Source of the DNA: Sphingomonas xinjiangensis
Lineage (GTDB): Bacteria; Pseudomonadota; Alphaproteobacteria; Sphingomonadales; Sphingomonadaceae
Assembly: GCF_014199255.1 (NCBI RefSeq)
Contig: NZ_JACIJF010000001.1
Span: 124,001-188,000 of the forward strand
Length of the DNA: 64,000 nt
Direction: 5' to 3'
Part shown: piece after piece, positions 35,999 through 44,442 of the stretch
Layout of the letters: every line of letters starts with the position of its first letter
How positions within the stretch are numbered: the stretch's first letter is position 1
Notes under the pieces: generated by a model
Databases searched by the model: none
Told to the model about the DNA's origin: nothing
What the model saw: only the letters and a program-made list of their open reading frames with translations
Program-made: the position numbers and the translations under genes

Positions 35999-38059
35999 AT
36001 GCGACCCGACATTCTCAATCCACTGTTCGCGGAAGTCACCGCGCTGAAGGGCATCGGCCCGGGCCTCGCCAAACCTCTGGAGCGGCTCGGGCTGGCGCGG
36101 GTGGTGGACGTAACATTTCATTTGCCGACCGGCTTCCTCGACCGAGTCGAACGGGACGAGCTGTTCCAGGCCGATGTCGGGCGGATCGTCGCGCTTCAAC
36201 TGACGCCGGTCAGCTATCGGGTGGGGGGCAGCGCACGCACGCCGGCACGGGTGCAGGCGGTCGATGGCAAGGGCAACCATGTCAGCCTGGTATTCTTCGG
36301 CGGCAGTTCAGGTTGGGCGAAAAAGCTACTGCCGCTGGAACAGCCGCAGTGGGTGTCGGGCAAGCTCGAGCAATATGGCGACTTCCTCCAAATCGTGCAT
36401 CCCGACGTGCTGCCGTTGGAGCGCGCGAGCGAGGCAAAAGGCCGGGAGGCGATCTATGCCTGTTCGGAGGGGATCACGTCGCGGCGATTAGGGCAGCTAG
36501 CTGTGCAAGCGATCGAACGCGCGCCCGAGCTGCCCGAATGGATCGAGCCAAGCCTGAAGGCGCGGCAGGGTTGGCCCGAATGGCGGATGGCGTTAGCGGC
36601 CATCCATGCCGATCCGGCCGATGCCAAGGCGCGCGAGCGGCTGGCCTATGATGAAATTTTTGCCAACCAGCTTGCGTTGCTACTGGTGAGCGGCGCGGCG
36701 CGTGCGAAGCGGGGCCGCGCGTTACAGGGCGACGGCCGGCTGCGCGACGCACTGCAGCTGCCTTATGCGCCGACCGGCGCGCAGGCTCGGACGATCCGCG
36801 AAATCGAAGGCGATATGGGGCAGGTCCGACCGATGTTGCGGCTGCTCCAGGGCGATGTGGGATCGGGCAAGACGTTGGTGGCGCTCATGGCGCTGCTGAT
36901 CGCCGCCGAGGCAGGGGCGCAGGGTGCGCTGCTTGCGCCGACCGAGATCCTGGCGCGCCAGCATTTCGAGACGCTCAGCCGCCAGCTGTCGGGGCTGGGC
37001 GTGCGGGTGGCGATCCTTACCGGCCGCGACAAGGGGCGCGCGCGCGAAGCCACGCTGATGGGGGTCGCTTCAGGCGAAATCGACATCCTGATCGGCACCC
37101 ATGCGATCTTTCAGCAAGGCGTGCAGTATCGCGACCTGGGGCTGGTGGTGGTCGACGAGCAGCATCGGTTCGGCGTGGCCGAGCGGCTGATGCTCCAGTC
37201 CAAGGCGCAGGTGCCGCCGCATCTGTTGGTGATGACCGCCACGCCGATCCCGCGCACGCTGCAGCTCGCCAGCCATGGTGAGATGGATGTCAGCCGGCTC
37301 GACGAGATGCCGCCCGGCCGCGAGCCGATCCAGACGGTGGTGATGGCTGACGACAAGCTCGACAGCGTGGTCGAGGCGCTAGGCCGCCATCTCGCTGCGG
37401 GCAAGCAGGCTTATTGGGTGTGCCCGCTCGTCGAGGAGAGCGAGAAGACCGACATGGCCGCCGCCGAGGCGCGCGCCGCCGAACTGGCGATGCGCTTCGG
37501 CGACAAGGTGGGGCTTGTCCATGGCCGAATGAAGGGGTTGGAAAAGGACGCGGTTATGGCCCGCTTCGCGGATGGTGCGCACGGCGTGCTGGTCGCGACT
37601 ACGGTGATCGAGGTGGGCGTCGACGTGCCGAACGCGACGCTGATCGTGATCGAGCATGCTGACCGGTTCGGGCTGGCTCAGCTCCACCAGCTGCGAGGGC
37701 GCGTGGGGCGCGGCGGCGGCGTCTCGCACTGCATCCTGCTGCGCGGGAAGGGACTGAGCGAGACATCGCGCGCGCGGCTGGCGTTGATGCGCGACACCAA
37801 TGACGGCTTTGTCATCGCCGAGCGCGACCTGGAATTGCGCGGTGCCGGCGAATTGCTCGGCACGCGGCAATCGGGCGAGCAGCAGTTCCGCCTGGCAACG
37901 CCCGAGCTGATGGGGCCGCTGCTCGAACGCGCCAATGCCGATGCGCGATTGTTGGTTGATCAGGACCGCGCGTTGCAGACTCCGCGAGGCGAGGCGGCGC
38001 GTATGGCGTTGTACCTGTTCGAGCGCGACGCCGCGGTCGGGCTGCTGCGCTCGGGCTAG
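35999..38059 (+). CDS. recG: ATP-dependent DNA helicase RecG
   Basis: 686 residues from the ATG at 35999 (MRPDILNPLFAEVTALKGIGPG), the typical N-terminus; upstream residues are antisense to sdhE. RecG remodels stalled forks and branched DNA. The wedge/OB domain is followed by Walker A GDVGSGKTLVAL, DEQHRFG, ATPIPRTLQL and the C-terminal motif VIEVGVDVPNATLIVIEHADRFGLAQLHQLRGRVGRG. It is divergent from sdhE with 78 bp between, and convergent with the PilZ gene. Confidence 0.98.
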   Translation: MRPDILNPLFAEVTALKGIGPGLAKPLERLGLARVVDVTFHLPTGFLDRVERDELFQADVGRIVALQLTPVSYRVGGSARTPARVQAVDGKGNHVSLVFFGGSSGWAKKLLPLEQPQWVSGKLEQYGDFLQIVHPDVLPLERASEAKGREAIYACSEGITSRRLGQLAVQAIERAPELPEWIEPSLKARQGWPEWRMALAAIHADPADAKARERLAYDEIFANQLALLLVSGAARAKRGRALQGDGRLRDALQLPYAPTGAQARTIREIEGDMGQVRPMLRLLQGDVGSGKTLVALMALLIAAEAGAQGALLAPTEILARQHFETLSRQLSGLGVRVAILTGRDKGRAREATLMGVASGEIDILIGTHAIFQQGVQYRDLGLVVVDEQHRFGVAERLMLQSKAQVPPHLLVMTATPIPRTLQLASHGEMDVSRLDEMPPGREPIQTVVMADDKLDSVVEALGRHLAAGKQAYWVCPLVEESEKTDMAAAEARAAELAMRFGDKVGLVHGRMKGLEKDAVMARFADGAHGVLVATTVIEVGVDVPNATLIVIEHADRFGLAQLHQLRGRVGRGGGVSHCILLRGKGLSETSRARLALMRDTNDGFVIAERDLELRGAGELLGTRQSGEQQFRLATPELMGPLLERANADARLLVDQDRALQTPRGEAARMALYLFERDAAVGLLRSG

Positions 38060-38397
38060 CGCGCCTTCAGGAGCGTGGCGAGCAGTTCATAATAGCTAGC
38101 GAGATCGATGGCATGTTCGAAGCGGCAGCCGACGCGGCCGCCGAGCGACCAGCGCACCTCCGCCACCAGCGAGCCGGTGCCCGGAAAAACGACGCGCAGC
38201 CGATCGCCGATCTCGAACGGTGCCTCGGACCGTGCCATCAGGCCCTGCGGGGAGAGATTTACCACCAGAAACCCGAGCTGGCGCGCGTCGGGGCCGAAAG
38301 CACGGGCACGATAATGCACCTCGTCGCGCAACTCGCGCCGATTATCCACCATCGCCAGGTTACCGAACGCTACTGCCACACGCACCTCTTCGCACAT
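38056..38397 (-). CDS. Single-domain PilZ protein
   Basis: 113 residues with NRRELRDEVHYRARAFGP near 18-35 and VNLSPQGLMARS at 46-57, matching the PilZ RxxxR and NxSxxG ligand-binding pattern, so c-di-GMP binding is likely. Its stop codon and the recG stop share the palindrome CTAG (38056-38059), so the two convergent genes overlap by 4 bp. The ATG at 38397 is the furthest in-frame one; an ATG at residue 16 is an alternative. Confidence 0.85.
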   Translation of the reverse strand: MCEEVRVAVAFGNLAMVDNRRELRDEVHYRARAFGPDARQLGFLVVNLSPQGLMARSEAPFEIGDRLRVVFPGTGSLVAEVRWSLGGRVGCRFEHAIDLASYYELLATLLKAR

Positions 38398-38441
38398 ATG
38401 AGGAACGATGCAGATGATACCGGTAACGCTTTAACGCGGGC

Positions 38442-39671
38442 TTACTGTCCGGGCGCGAGAAGTCCGTGACGTTTCTTGCCGAAGCTGAGCTTGACCTGCT
38501 CAGTCACGGGTACCGTTGCAGCAGGGTCGGTGACCGGCTGATCATCCACCCGGATCGCGCCCTCCCCAATCTTGCGCCGTGCTTCGCCCTTGGACCCGCA
38601 TAAGCCCAGTGCGATCAGCGCATCGACAACGGCGATGCTGCCGCCAGCGACGGTGTAGGTCGGCAGCGAGGCGCCGGCTGTGCCTTCCTCGAAGGTCTTG
38701 CGTGCGGTCTCCGCAGCTCGCGCCGACGCCTCGATGCCGCGGCACAACGCGGTCGCCTCGTTGGCAAGGATCTTCTTGGCTTCGTTGATCTCGGCCCCTT
38801 GCAGCGCTTCGAGCCGGGCAATCTCATCGAGCGGCAGGTCAGTGAACAGGCGCAGCCGCTGCCCCACATCGCGGTCGTCGGTGTTGCGCCAGAACTGCCA
38901 ATAGTCGAAGTCCGGCAGCTGGTCCGGGTTCAGCCACACCGCACCGCCCACGGTTTTGCCCATCTTGGTGCCGTCGGCATTAGTGAGCAGCGGTGTCGTC
39001 AAGCCGAAAACCTGTGTGCTGTCCACGCGGCGCGCGAGTTCGACGCCGTTAACAATGTTACCCCACTGGTCCGACCCGCCCATTTGCAGTCGGCAGGCGG
39101 CGCGGCGGCTCAGCTCCAGGAAGTCATAGGCCTGGAGGATCATGTAGTTGAATTCGAGGAAGCTCAGTGACTGCTCACGGTCCAGGCGCAGCTTGACTGA
39201 GTCGAAGCTCAGCATCCTGTTGACCGAGAAGTGCTGGCCGATGTCGCGCAGGAACGGGATATATTCGAGCTTGTCGAGCCATTCGGCGTTGTCGAGCATA
39301 ACCGCGTCGCTGGGACCGTCCCCGAACGTCAGGAAGTTTTCGAACACGCGCCGGATCGACGCGACATTCTCCTGGATCAGATCGTGGGTAAGGAGCTTGC
39401 GCGCCTCGTCCTTGAAGCTGGGATCCCCGATCTTTCCGGTCCCACCGCCCATCAGCACGATCGGCTTGTGCCCAGCGGCCTGCAGTCGGCGCAGCATCAT
39501 GATCGAGACCAGATGCCCGACATGGAGCGACGGCGCGGTCGGATCGAAGCCGATATAGCCCGGCACCACCTGCTTTGCGGCGAGGGCGTCAAGCCCTTCC
39601 GCATCGGTTAACTGGTGGATGTATCCACGGTCGTGGAGCAGGCGGAGGAGATCGGACTTGTATTCGGTCAT
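38442..39671 (-). CDS. tyrS: Tyrosyl-tRNA synthetase
   Basis: 409 residues, class Ic synthetase. HVGH is at 50-53 (the HIGH site), the KMSKS-type loop is [14 protein letters not shown] is the tyrosine pocket, and a C-terminal S4-like RNA-binding domain is at about 340-405 ([24 protein letters not shown]). The ATG at 39671 begins [20 protein letters not shown]; the long upstream extension is not coding. It lies 44 nt upstream (same strand) of the PilZ gene. Confidence 0.98.
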   Translation of the reverse strand: MTEYKSDLLRLLHDRGYIHQLTDAEGLDALAAKQVVPGYIGFDPTAPSLHVGHLVSIMMLRRLQAAGHKPIVLMGGGTGKIGDPSFKDEARKLLTHDLIQENVASIRRVFENFLTFGDGPSDAVMLDNAEWLDKLEYIPFLRDIGQHFSVNRMLSFDSVKLRLDREQSLSFLEFNYMILQAYDFLELSRRAACRLQMGGSDQWGNIVNGVELARRVDSTQVFGLTTPLLTNADGTKMGKTVGGAVWLNPDQLPDFDYWQFWRNTDDRDVGQRLRLFTDLPLDEIARLEALQGAEINEAKKILANEATALCRGIEASARAAETARKTFEEGTAGASLPTYTVAGGSIAVVDALIALGLCGSKGEARRKIGEGAIRVDDQPVTDPAATVPVTEQVKLSFGKKRHGLLAPGQ

Positions 39672-39735
39672 GATCCGCGTCGCATAGCCGCTGCACGCGG
39701 GCACGTCATCCCTCCGCCCGCGGTTGCAAAGGATG

Positions 39736-40227
39736 TCAGCGCGGCGCGGCGAGTTCCCGCGTGGGCGCGGACACGTCGGGCAGGGGCGCGCGGGCGGCTG
39801 CGATCGCTGCCGAGACGACAAGCGCGTCCTCCGCCACGCCGGTGGTGAACTGGCTGCCCGAGCGCATGGCCACCATGCGCGCTGCAAAGGTCGCGTAGGA
39901 AGAGAGCACCGCGGTAGCGCCCGCCACTGCGGCCGCGGCGAAGCGATCCTTACGCGGCGACAGCGCCATTCCGGCGAATGCCGCGTTCATGCTGCGGATG
40001 ATCACGGCGGGTGGAATGATCCGGTCGGGCGCACTCTTCTGCTTGTCGCCGATCAACTCATAGGTGGCGAGCGCGGTCGCGCCCAGGGAGGCCAGCGGGT
40101 GGGCGAGGAAGCGCGGTGCGCCGTTATCGGCGGGCAGCGTGCCGGTGCGCGCGGCGTTAGCAACGACGGCAAGCGGAGTCATCGCGCGGGCGCCGGCGAC
40201 GAGGCCGATAAGGATGGAGCGAAGCAT
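39736..40227 (-). CDS. DUF4126 family membrane protein
   Basis: 163 residues from the ATG at 40227. The family opening [23 protein letters not shown], a [13 protein letters not shown] motif near 71-83 and hydrophobic segments in the first and second halves suit the small DUF4126 membrane proteins. Function unknown. It is divergent from the DOMON-like gene, with 99 bp between. Confidence 0.75.
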   Translation of the reverse strand: MLRSILIGLVAGARAMTPLAVVANAARTGTLPADNGAPRFLAHPLASLGATALATYELIGDKQKSAPDRIIPPAVIIRSMNAAFAGMALSPRKDRFAAAAVAGATAVLSSYATFAARMVAMRSGSQFTTGVAEDALVVSAAIAAARAPLPDVSAPTRELAAPR

Positions 40228-40326
40228 GGGCGGCTTTCTGATGTTGGTGAGGTGCAGCCTCAACGGTCGGACCGCGAATTTGGTTCGGGGCTTTCATCGC
40301 GTCAGCGGTTCGGGCACGCAGAGCGT

Positions 40327-40869
40327 GTGACGTATCGCCTCATCCCGCACCCGGATTTCCCGCCCCGTGCCGTGCACCGAGTTGAAGCCGACATCCATGT
40401 GCGGGAGGCCGATCATTTGGTGCTGACCTACCAGGTTTATGGGGCGGTGCCCCTTCTTCCCAGGCCCGCGTCCGGTGTTCGAGCCGATGATCTTTGGAAG
40501 GCAACCTGTTTCGAGCTGTTCCTGCGCGGGTGGAACGGCGAAGGCTATGTCGAGTTCAACTTCTCGCCCTCAAGCCGCTGGGCGGCATACGGCTTTGACG
40601 CTTATCGCGACGGAATGCGCAAACTGCCGATGCGCACAACGCCGATGATCGAGGCGAGCGAGCCGGAGAACGGTGCTGCCTTTACGCTGCGAGCCGATCT
40701 CGACTGGTTCGGTGTAGACGGCCAGACGTTCCAGACGAACCTAGCTGCCGTGATCGAAGAGCGCGACGGGACCAAGTCCTTTTGGGCGCTCGCGCATTCG
40801 GCGGGAAAGCCCGACTTCCACGATCCCGCTTGCTTCGTGCTCGAACTCCCGGCAGCGAAGGGGTCATGA
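40327..40869 (+). CDS. DOMON-like domain protein
   Basis: 180 residues from a GTG at 40327 (the upstream frame is antisense to the DUF4126 gene). The core DDLWKATCFELFLRGWNGEGYVEFNFSPSSRWAAYGFDAYR matches the DOMON-like pattern seen in haem- or sugar-binding beta-sandwich domains, but no haem ligand can be assigned. There is no signal peptide. The stop overlaps the namZ start by 4 bp, so the two are co-translated. Confidence 0.7.
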   Translation: MTYRLIPHPDFPPRAVHRVEADIHVREADHLVLTYQVYGAVPLLPRPASGVRADDLWKATCFELFLRGWNGEGYVEFNFSPSSRWAAYGFDAYRDGMRKLPMRTTPMIEASEPENGAAFTLRADLDWFGVDGQTFQTNLAAVIEERDGTKSFWALAHSAGKPDFHDPACFVLELPAAKGS

Positions 40870-42062
40870 ACTTCGGCATTGACCGGCTGCTCGCCGACCC
40901 TGAGCTTCGTCGCCCCCTGCAAGACAAGCGCGTGGCGCTACTTGCGCATCCGGCTTCGGTGACGGCGGACCTGACGCATTCGCTGGATGCGCTGGTTGGA
41001 ACCGGTCTGAACATCGCTGCCGTGTTCGGGCCGCAGCACGGCGTGCGCGGTGACCTGCAAGACAATATGATGGAGTCGCCGGATTTTACCGACCCGGCTT
41101 ATGGTATGCCGGTGTTCAGCCTCTACGGTGAAGTTAGGCGGCCGACCGACGCATCGATGGACCTGTTCGACGTGATACTGGTCGATCTGCAGGATGTCGG
41201 ATGCCGCATCTACACCTTCGTCACGACGCTGCTTTATGTGCTCGAAGCCGCTGCAACACATGGCAAGGCGGTGTGGGTGCTCGACCGGCCGAACCCGGCC
41301 GGACGGCCGGTCGAGGGGCTGACGCTGCTGCCCGGTTGGGAGAGCTTCGTCGGGGCCGGGCCGATGCCGATGCGGCATGGCATGACGTTGGGCGAAATGG
41401 GTCGCTGGTTCATCGATCATTTCCGGTTGGACGTGGAGTACCGCGTGATCGGGATGGAAGGGTGGGCGCCTGAGGCAGCGCCGGGGTTCGGCTGGCCGGC
41501 GGAACGGCCCTGGATCAATCCCAGCCCAAATGCCGCCAACGTCAACATGGCGCGCGCTTATGCCGGCACCGTGCTGCTGGAAGGAACGACGCTGTCCGAG
41601 GGGCGCGGCACGACGCGCGCGCTGGAGCTGTTCGGCGCACCCGATATCGACGCCAAAGCAGTGATTGCCGAGATGAGGCGCCTCTCGCCCGAGTGGCTGG
41701 AAGGGGTCAGCCTGCGCGATATGTGGTTCCAGCCGACCTTCCACAAACATGTCGGCCAGCTGTGCTCGGGGGTGTTCATCCATGCCGAGGGGCCGTGCTA
41801 TCTGCACGCCGCATTCCAGCCCTGGCGAGTTCAGGCGCTGGGTTTCAAAGCCATTCGCAGGCTGTATCCGACCTATGATTTGTGGCGCGATTTTCCGTAC
41901 GAATATGTGTTCGACAAGCTAGCGATCGACGTCATCAACGGCGGCCCAGGTCTGCGCGAATGGGTCGACGATGCGGGCGCGACGCCGCGCGACCTAGACG
42001 CGCTGACCATGCCGGACGAGGCCGCGTGGCTCCAGGGGCGCGAGGCGTTCCTGTTGTACTGA
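40866..42062 (+). CDS. namZ: Exo-beta-N-acetylmuramidase NamZ-type protein (DUF1343)
   Basis: 398 residues, DUF1343. The family is known from Bacillus YbbC/NamZ, which removes terminal MurNAc from peptidoglycan chains. Key segments seen: FGPQHGVRGDLQDNMMES (57-74), DLQDVGCRIYTFVTTLLY near 110, LDRPNPAGRP near 139 and SEGRGTTRALELFGAP. There is no signal peptide, unlike some exported relatives, so in this organism it may act on cytoplasmic or imported fragments. Released MurNAc would be the substrate of AmgK (10.4 kb). Confidence 0.85.
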   Translation: MNFGIDRLLADPELRRPLQDKRVALLAHPASVTADLTHSLDALVGTGLNIAAVFGPQHGVRGDLQDNMMESPDFTDPAYGMPVFSLYGEVRRPTDASMDLFDVILVDLQDVGCRIYTFVTTLLYVLEAAATHGKAVWVLDRPNPAGRPVEGLTLLPGWESFVGAGPMPMRHGMTLGEMGRWFIDHFRLDVEYRVIGMEGWAPEAAPGFGWPAERPWINPSPNAANVNMARAYAGTVLLEGTTLSEGRGTTRALELFGAPDIDAKAVIAEMRRLSPEWLEGVSLRDMWFQPTFHKHVGQLCSGVFIHAEGPCYLHAAFQPWRVQALGFKAIRRLYPTYDLWRDFPYEYVFDKLAIDVINGGPGLREWVDDAGATPRDLDALTMPDEAAWLQGREAFLLY

Positions 42063-42087
42063 CCGCAGGCGGGGACGCGGAAGGGCT

Positions 42088-43299
42088 TTGCAGGACGCGC
42101 ACAATCCGCTTAACCAGCCGGTCATGTTGGCGGGGCTCATTTTTGCGATCGAGGATGCGAGCGACCGGCCCGGTACGCTTGTAGCGACGCTGCCGTTCGG
42201 CGGCATGACGCTGCTGGAATATCAGGTGCGGCTGTTGGTAGGTGCTGGTGCGCAGCAGGTGCTGATCGCAGTCGGACGGATGACACCCGCGCTGCTCGCG
42301 GCGATCAATCGGGCGTCGCGGCGCGACATCGCGCTCGAGGTGGTGCGGTCGGCCGAAGAAGCGGCGGAAAAGATGACTCCAGGTACGCGCGTGCTGGTGT
42401 TGGCGGACGGGCTGGTGACCACCGATCCCGTAATGGACCGGATGGGCAGCGAGGGCCCCGAAGCGCTGCTGGTAACCGACCAAGCCGATTCGCCGGCGGC
42501 GATCGAACGGCTGGACATGCGCGATTGCTGGGCCGGAATGGCGCGCATCTCGCTAGGCCAGCTCAAGAAGATCGCCGAAATGCCCGATGATTATGATTTC
42601 CAGTCTGCGCTGCTCCGCGTGGCGTCGCAATCTGGCGCTGACCATGTGCCGCTGACCGGCGGCTGGCTGCGCGGCGGCCATGCCGTCGAGCGCAGCGCGG
42701 AGGGGCTTGCCGCGCGTAACACCGGCGTGCTGGCAGCGCTCAGCGATCGCCGCGCCGATTGGGCCAACCGTTGGGTATTCACGCGCGTCGCGCGGCTCGC
42801 GCTGCCGGAACTTGTCGCGCGAAACATACCCGATTGGGGCCCGCTTGCCGCTGGCGGCCTGCTGGGCGTGGGTGCACTGGCTGCCCTTGCGGCGGAATGG
42901 ACGGGCACTGGGCTTGTCGTCTCGCTCCTTTCGGCCGCGGCGCTTAGCACCGCTGCATCGCTGACGACGCTGAGAGGCGAAGAACGGCGTTCGCAGCAGC
43001 TTGAATGGGCGATGTTGGCATTGTTCGGTGGCGTGACACTCGTTGCCGGCTGGGTGGAGCAGGCGCGAGTCGACGCGGCCACTCCGATGGTATTGGCGAT
43101 GGTCGCAGCCGCGGCGCAGTTCCTGGTGGAGCGTGTGCCGGCGCGGCCCCGGCGTTGGTGGGCCAGTCCGGCGGCGCATCTTCTCATGTTGACTCCCTTC
43201 GCTTTGGCTGGGTGGGTCGGGACCGGCCTGGGACTCTGCGCGCTGTACGCCTTTGGCACATTGGCAGGCGCGATCGAGGCGACGCGCGAAAAAGCTTAG
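42088..43299 (+). CDS. Membrane protein with nucleotidyltransferase-like N-terminal domain
   Basis: 403 residues from a TTG with a good site (GGAAGGG); an ATG at 42124 is an alternative. The N-terminal half resembles a sugar nucleotidyltransferase fold (ATLPFGGMTLLEYQVRLLVGAGAQQVLIAVG, then a VLVLADGLVTTDPVMD segment), but the AAGxGxR active-site signature is absent, so it may be inactive. The C-terminal half holds about five or six hydrophobic segments. This layout recalls CDP-alcohol or inositol-phosphate bifunctional proteins, without the CDP-alcohol motif. Function unknown. It lies 25 nt after namZ. Confidence 0.55.
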   Translation: MQDAHNPLNQPVMLAGLIFAIEDASDRPGTLVATLPFGGMTLLEYQVRLLVGAGAQQVLIAVGRMTPALLAAINRASRRDIALEVVRSAEEAAEKMTPGTRVLVLADGLVTTDPVMDRMGSEGPEALLVTDQADSPAAIERLDMRDCWAGMARISLGQLKKIAEMPDDYDFQSALLRVASQSGADHVPLTGGWLRGGHAVERSAEGLAARNTGVLAALSDRRADWANRWVFTRVARLALPELVARNIPDWGPLAAGGLLGVGALAALAAEWTGTGLVVSLLSAAALSTAASLTTLRGEERRSQQLEWAMLALFGGVTLVAGWVEQARVDAATPMVLAMVAAAAQFLVERVPARPRRWWASPAAHLLMLTPFALAGWVGTGLGLCALYAFGTLAGAIEATREKA

Positions 43300-43335
43300 T
43301 CTCGTCTTAATCATGGCTCTGCTAGATCGACGCGG

Positions 43336-44442
43336 ATGTCGGATCGACCGCACGACACGCGTCATGGATCGACCATGGACGCCGGCACGCTGCTCGTAGG
43401 AGCAGCGGCAGCGGAGGCGCGCGCATCGCGCAGCCTGACCCTGGCGATTGACGACTTCTTTCTTCCCGAAGCGGTGCGCCTGGGCGAGCGACTGCGCTCC
43501 GAACTGGCACTGGTGATCGAAGTGCTGGTAGGCGCCGTTGAGACGGAGGTGCGCGAAAGCGCCCGTCGCCTCCTGGTCGGCCGGGGCGAGACGAACCTCG
43601 CGGCTGCGTTGGATCAGCCGCCGGGCGCGGTGCACCGCCGGCTGATCGAATCGGAACTGTTGCGCGACGGCGAGTTGATGGCCGAACTGATCGCGCGCGT
43701 GCGGCAGGAAGCGCTAAGCGCGGCGCTGCCGATGCACGCGCCGGACGATCCCGAGAAGCCAAGCCTGATCAACCGCTTCGCGCAGCACCCAGACCGGATA
43801 CTCGCAAATGGCGCTGTCGCGCTGCTGATGGCGGAGAGCCGGCGGCGCGGTGTGAACGGCGGAAGCCGGGCAGGCGATCTGCCCGCAGAGTTGCAGCATC
43901 GGCTTACCTGGTGGGTGGCCGCAGCGATCCGGCAGACCGCGAAGGTCGGGGCACAAGACGGCGTGGTGCTCGACCGGGTGCTTTCGGAAGCGGCGCTGCG
44001 CAGCTTGGCCGGCCATGACGAGGGTGAGCGCTTGGAAGGAGCCGCAATGCGCTTCGCGGTCGCGCTGGATGCCCCCCCCGAAGAACTGGCCGCGCTGCTG
44101 ATCGAAGCGCTTGGAGACGGGCGCGTCGTACTTTTCATCGCGATTCTCGCGCATGCGCTGGGAGTCGGCTTTGCGATCGCACGCGAGTTGGTGCTCGATC
44201 CTGCCGGAGAGCGATTGTGGGTGGCGCTGCGCGCGCTGGACCTGCCGAGAGGCGCCGTCGCGCAGCTAGGCTTTGCCTTGTGTGAAGCAGATGCGCGCCG
44301 CGATCTCGAGCAATTTGCGGATCGAATGGACGAGATCATGGCGCTGGATTCGGCCGAGGCGCGGAGTGCGATGGCGGTTTTAAAGCTCCATCCAGATTAT
44401 CGGGCAGCAGTTTTAGCGTTGAACGCGGCGGCCCAGGCATGA
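43336..44442 (+). CDS. DUF2336 domain protein
   Basis: 368 residues, almost entirely alpha-helical with Leu/Ala-rich repeats (for example LALVIEVLVGAVETEVRESARRLL and HRLTWWVAAAIRQTAK). This is the alphaproteobacterial DUF2336 pattern; function unknown. It begins at the ATG at 43336, 36 nt after the membrane-protein gene, and overlaps the kinase-like gene by 4 bp, so a joint regulatory role is likely. Confidence 0.8.
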   Translation: MSDRPHDTRHGSTMDAGTLLVGAAAAEARASRSLTLAIDDFFLPEAVRLGERLRSELALVIEVLVGAVETEVRESARRLLVGRGETNLAAALDQPPGAVHRRLIESELLRDGELMAELIARVRQEALSAALPMHAPDDPEKPSLINRFAQHPDRILANGAVALLMAESRRRGVNGGSRAGDLPAELQHRLTWWVAAAIRQTAKVGAQDGVVLDRVLSEAALRSLAGHDEGERLEGAAMRFAVALDAPPEELAALLIEALGDGRVVLFIAILAHALGVGFAIARELVLDPAGERLWVALRALDLPRGAVAQLGFALCEADARRDLEQFADRMDEIMALDSAEARSAMAVLKLHPDYRAAVLALNAAAQA

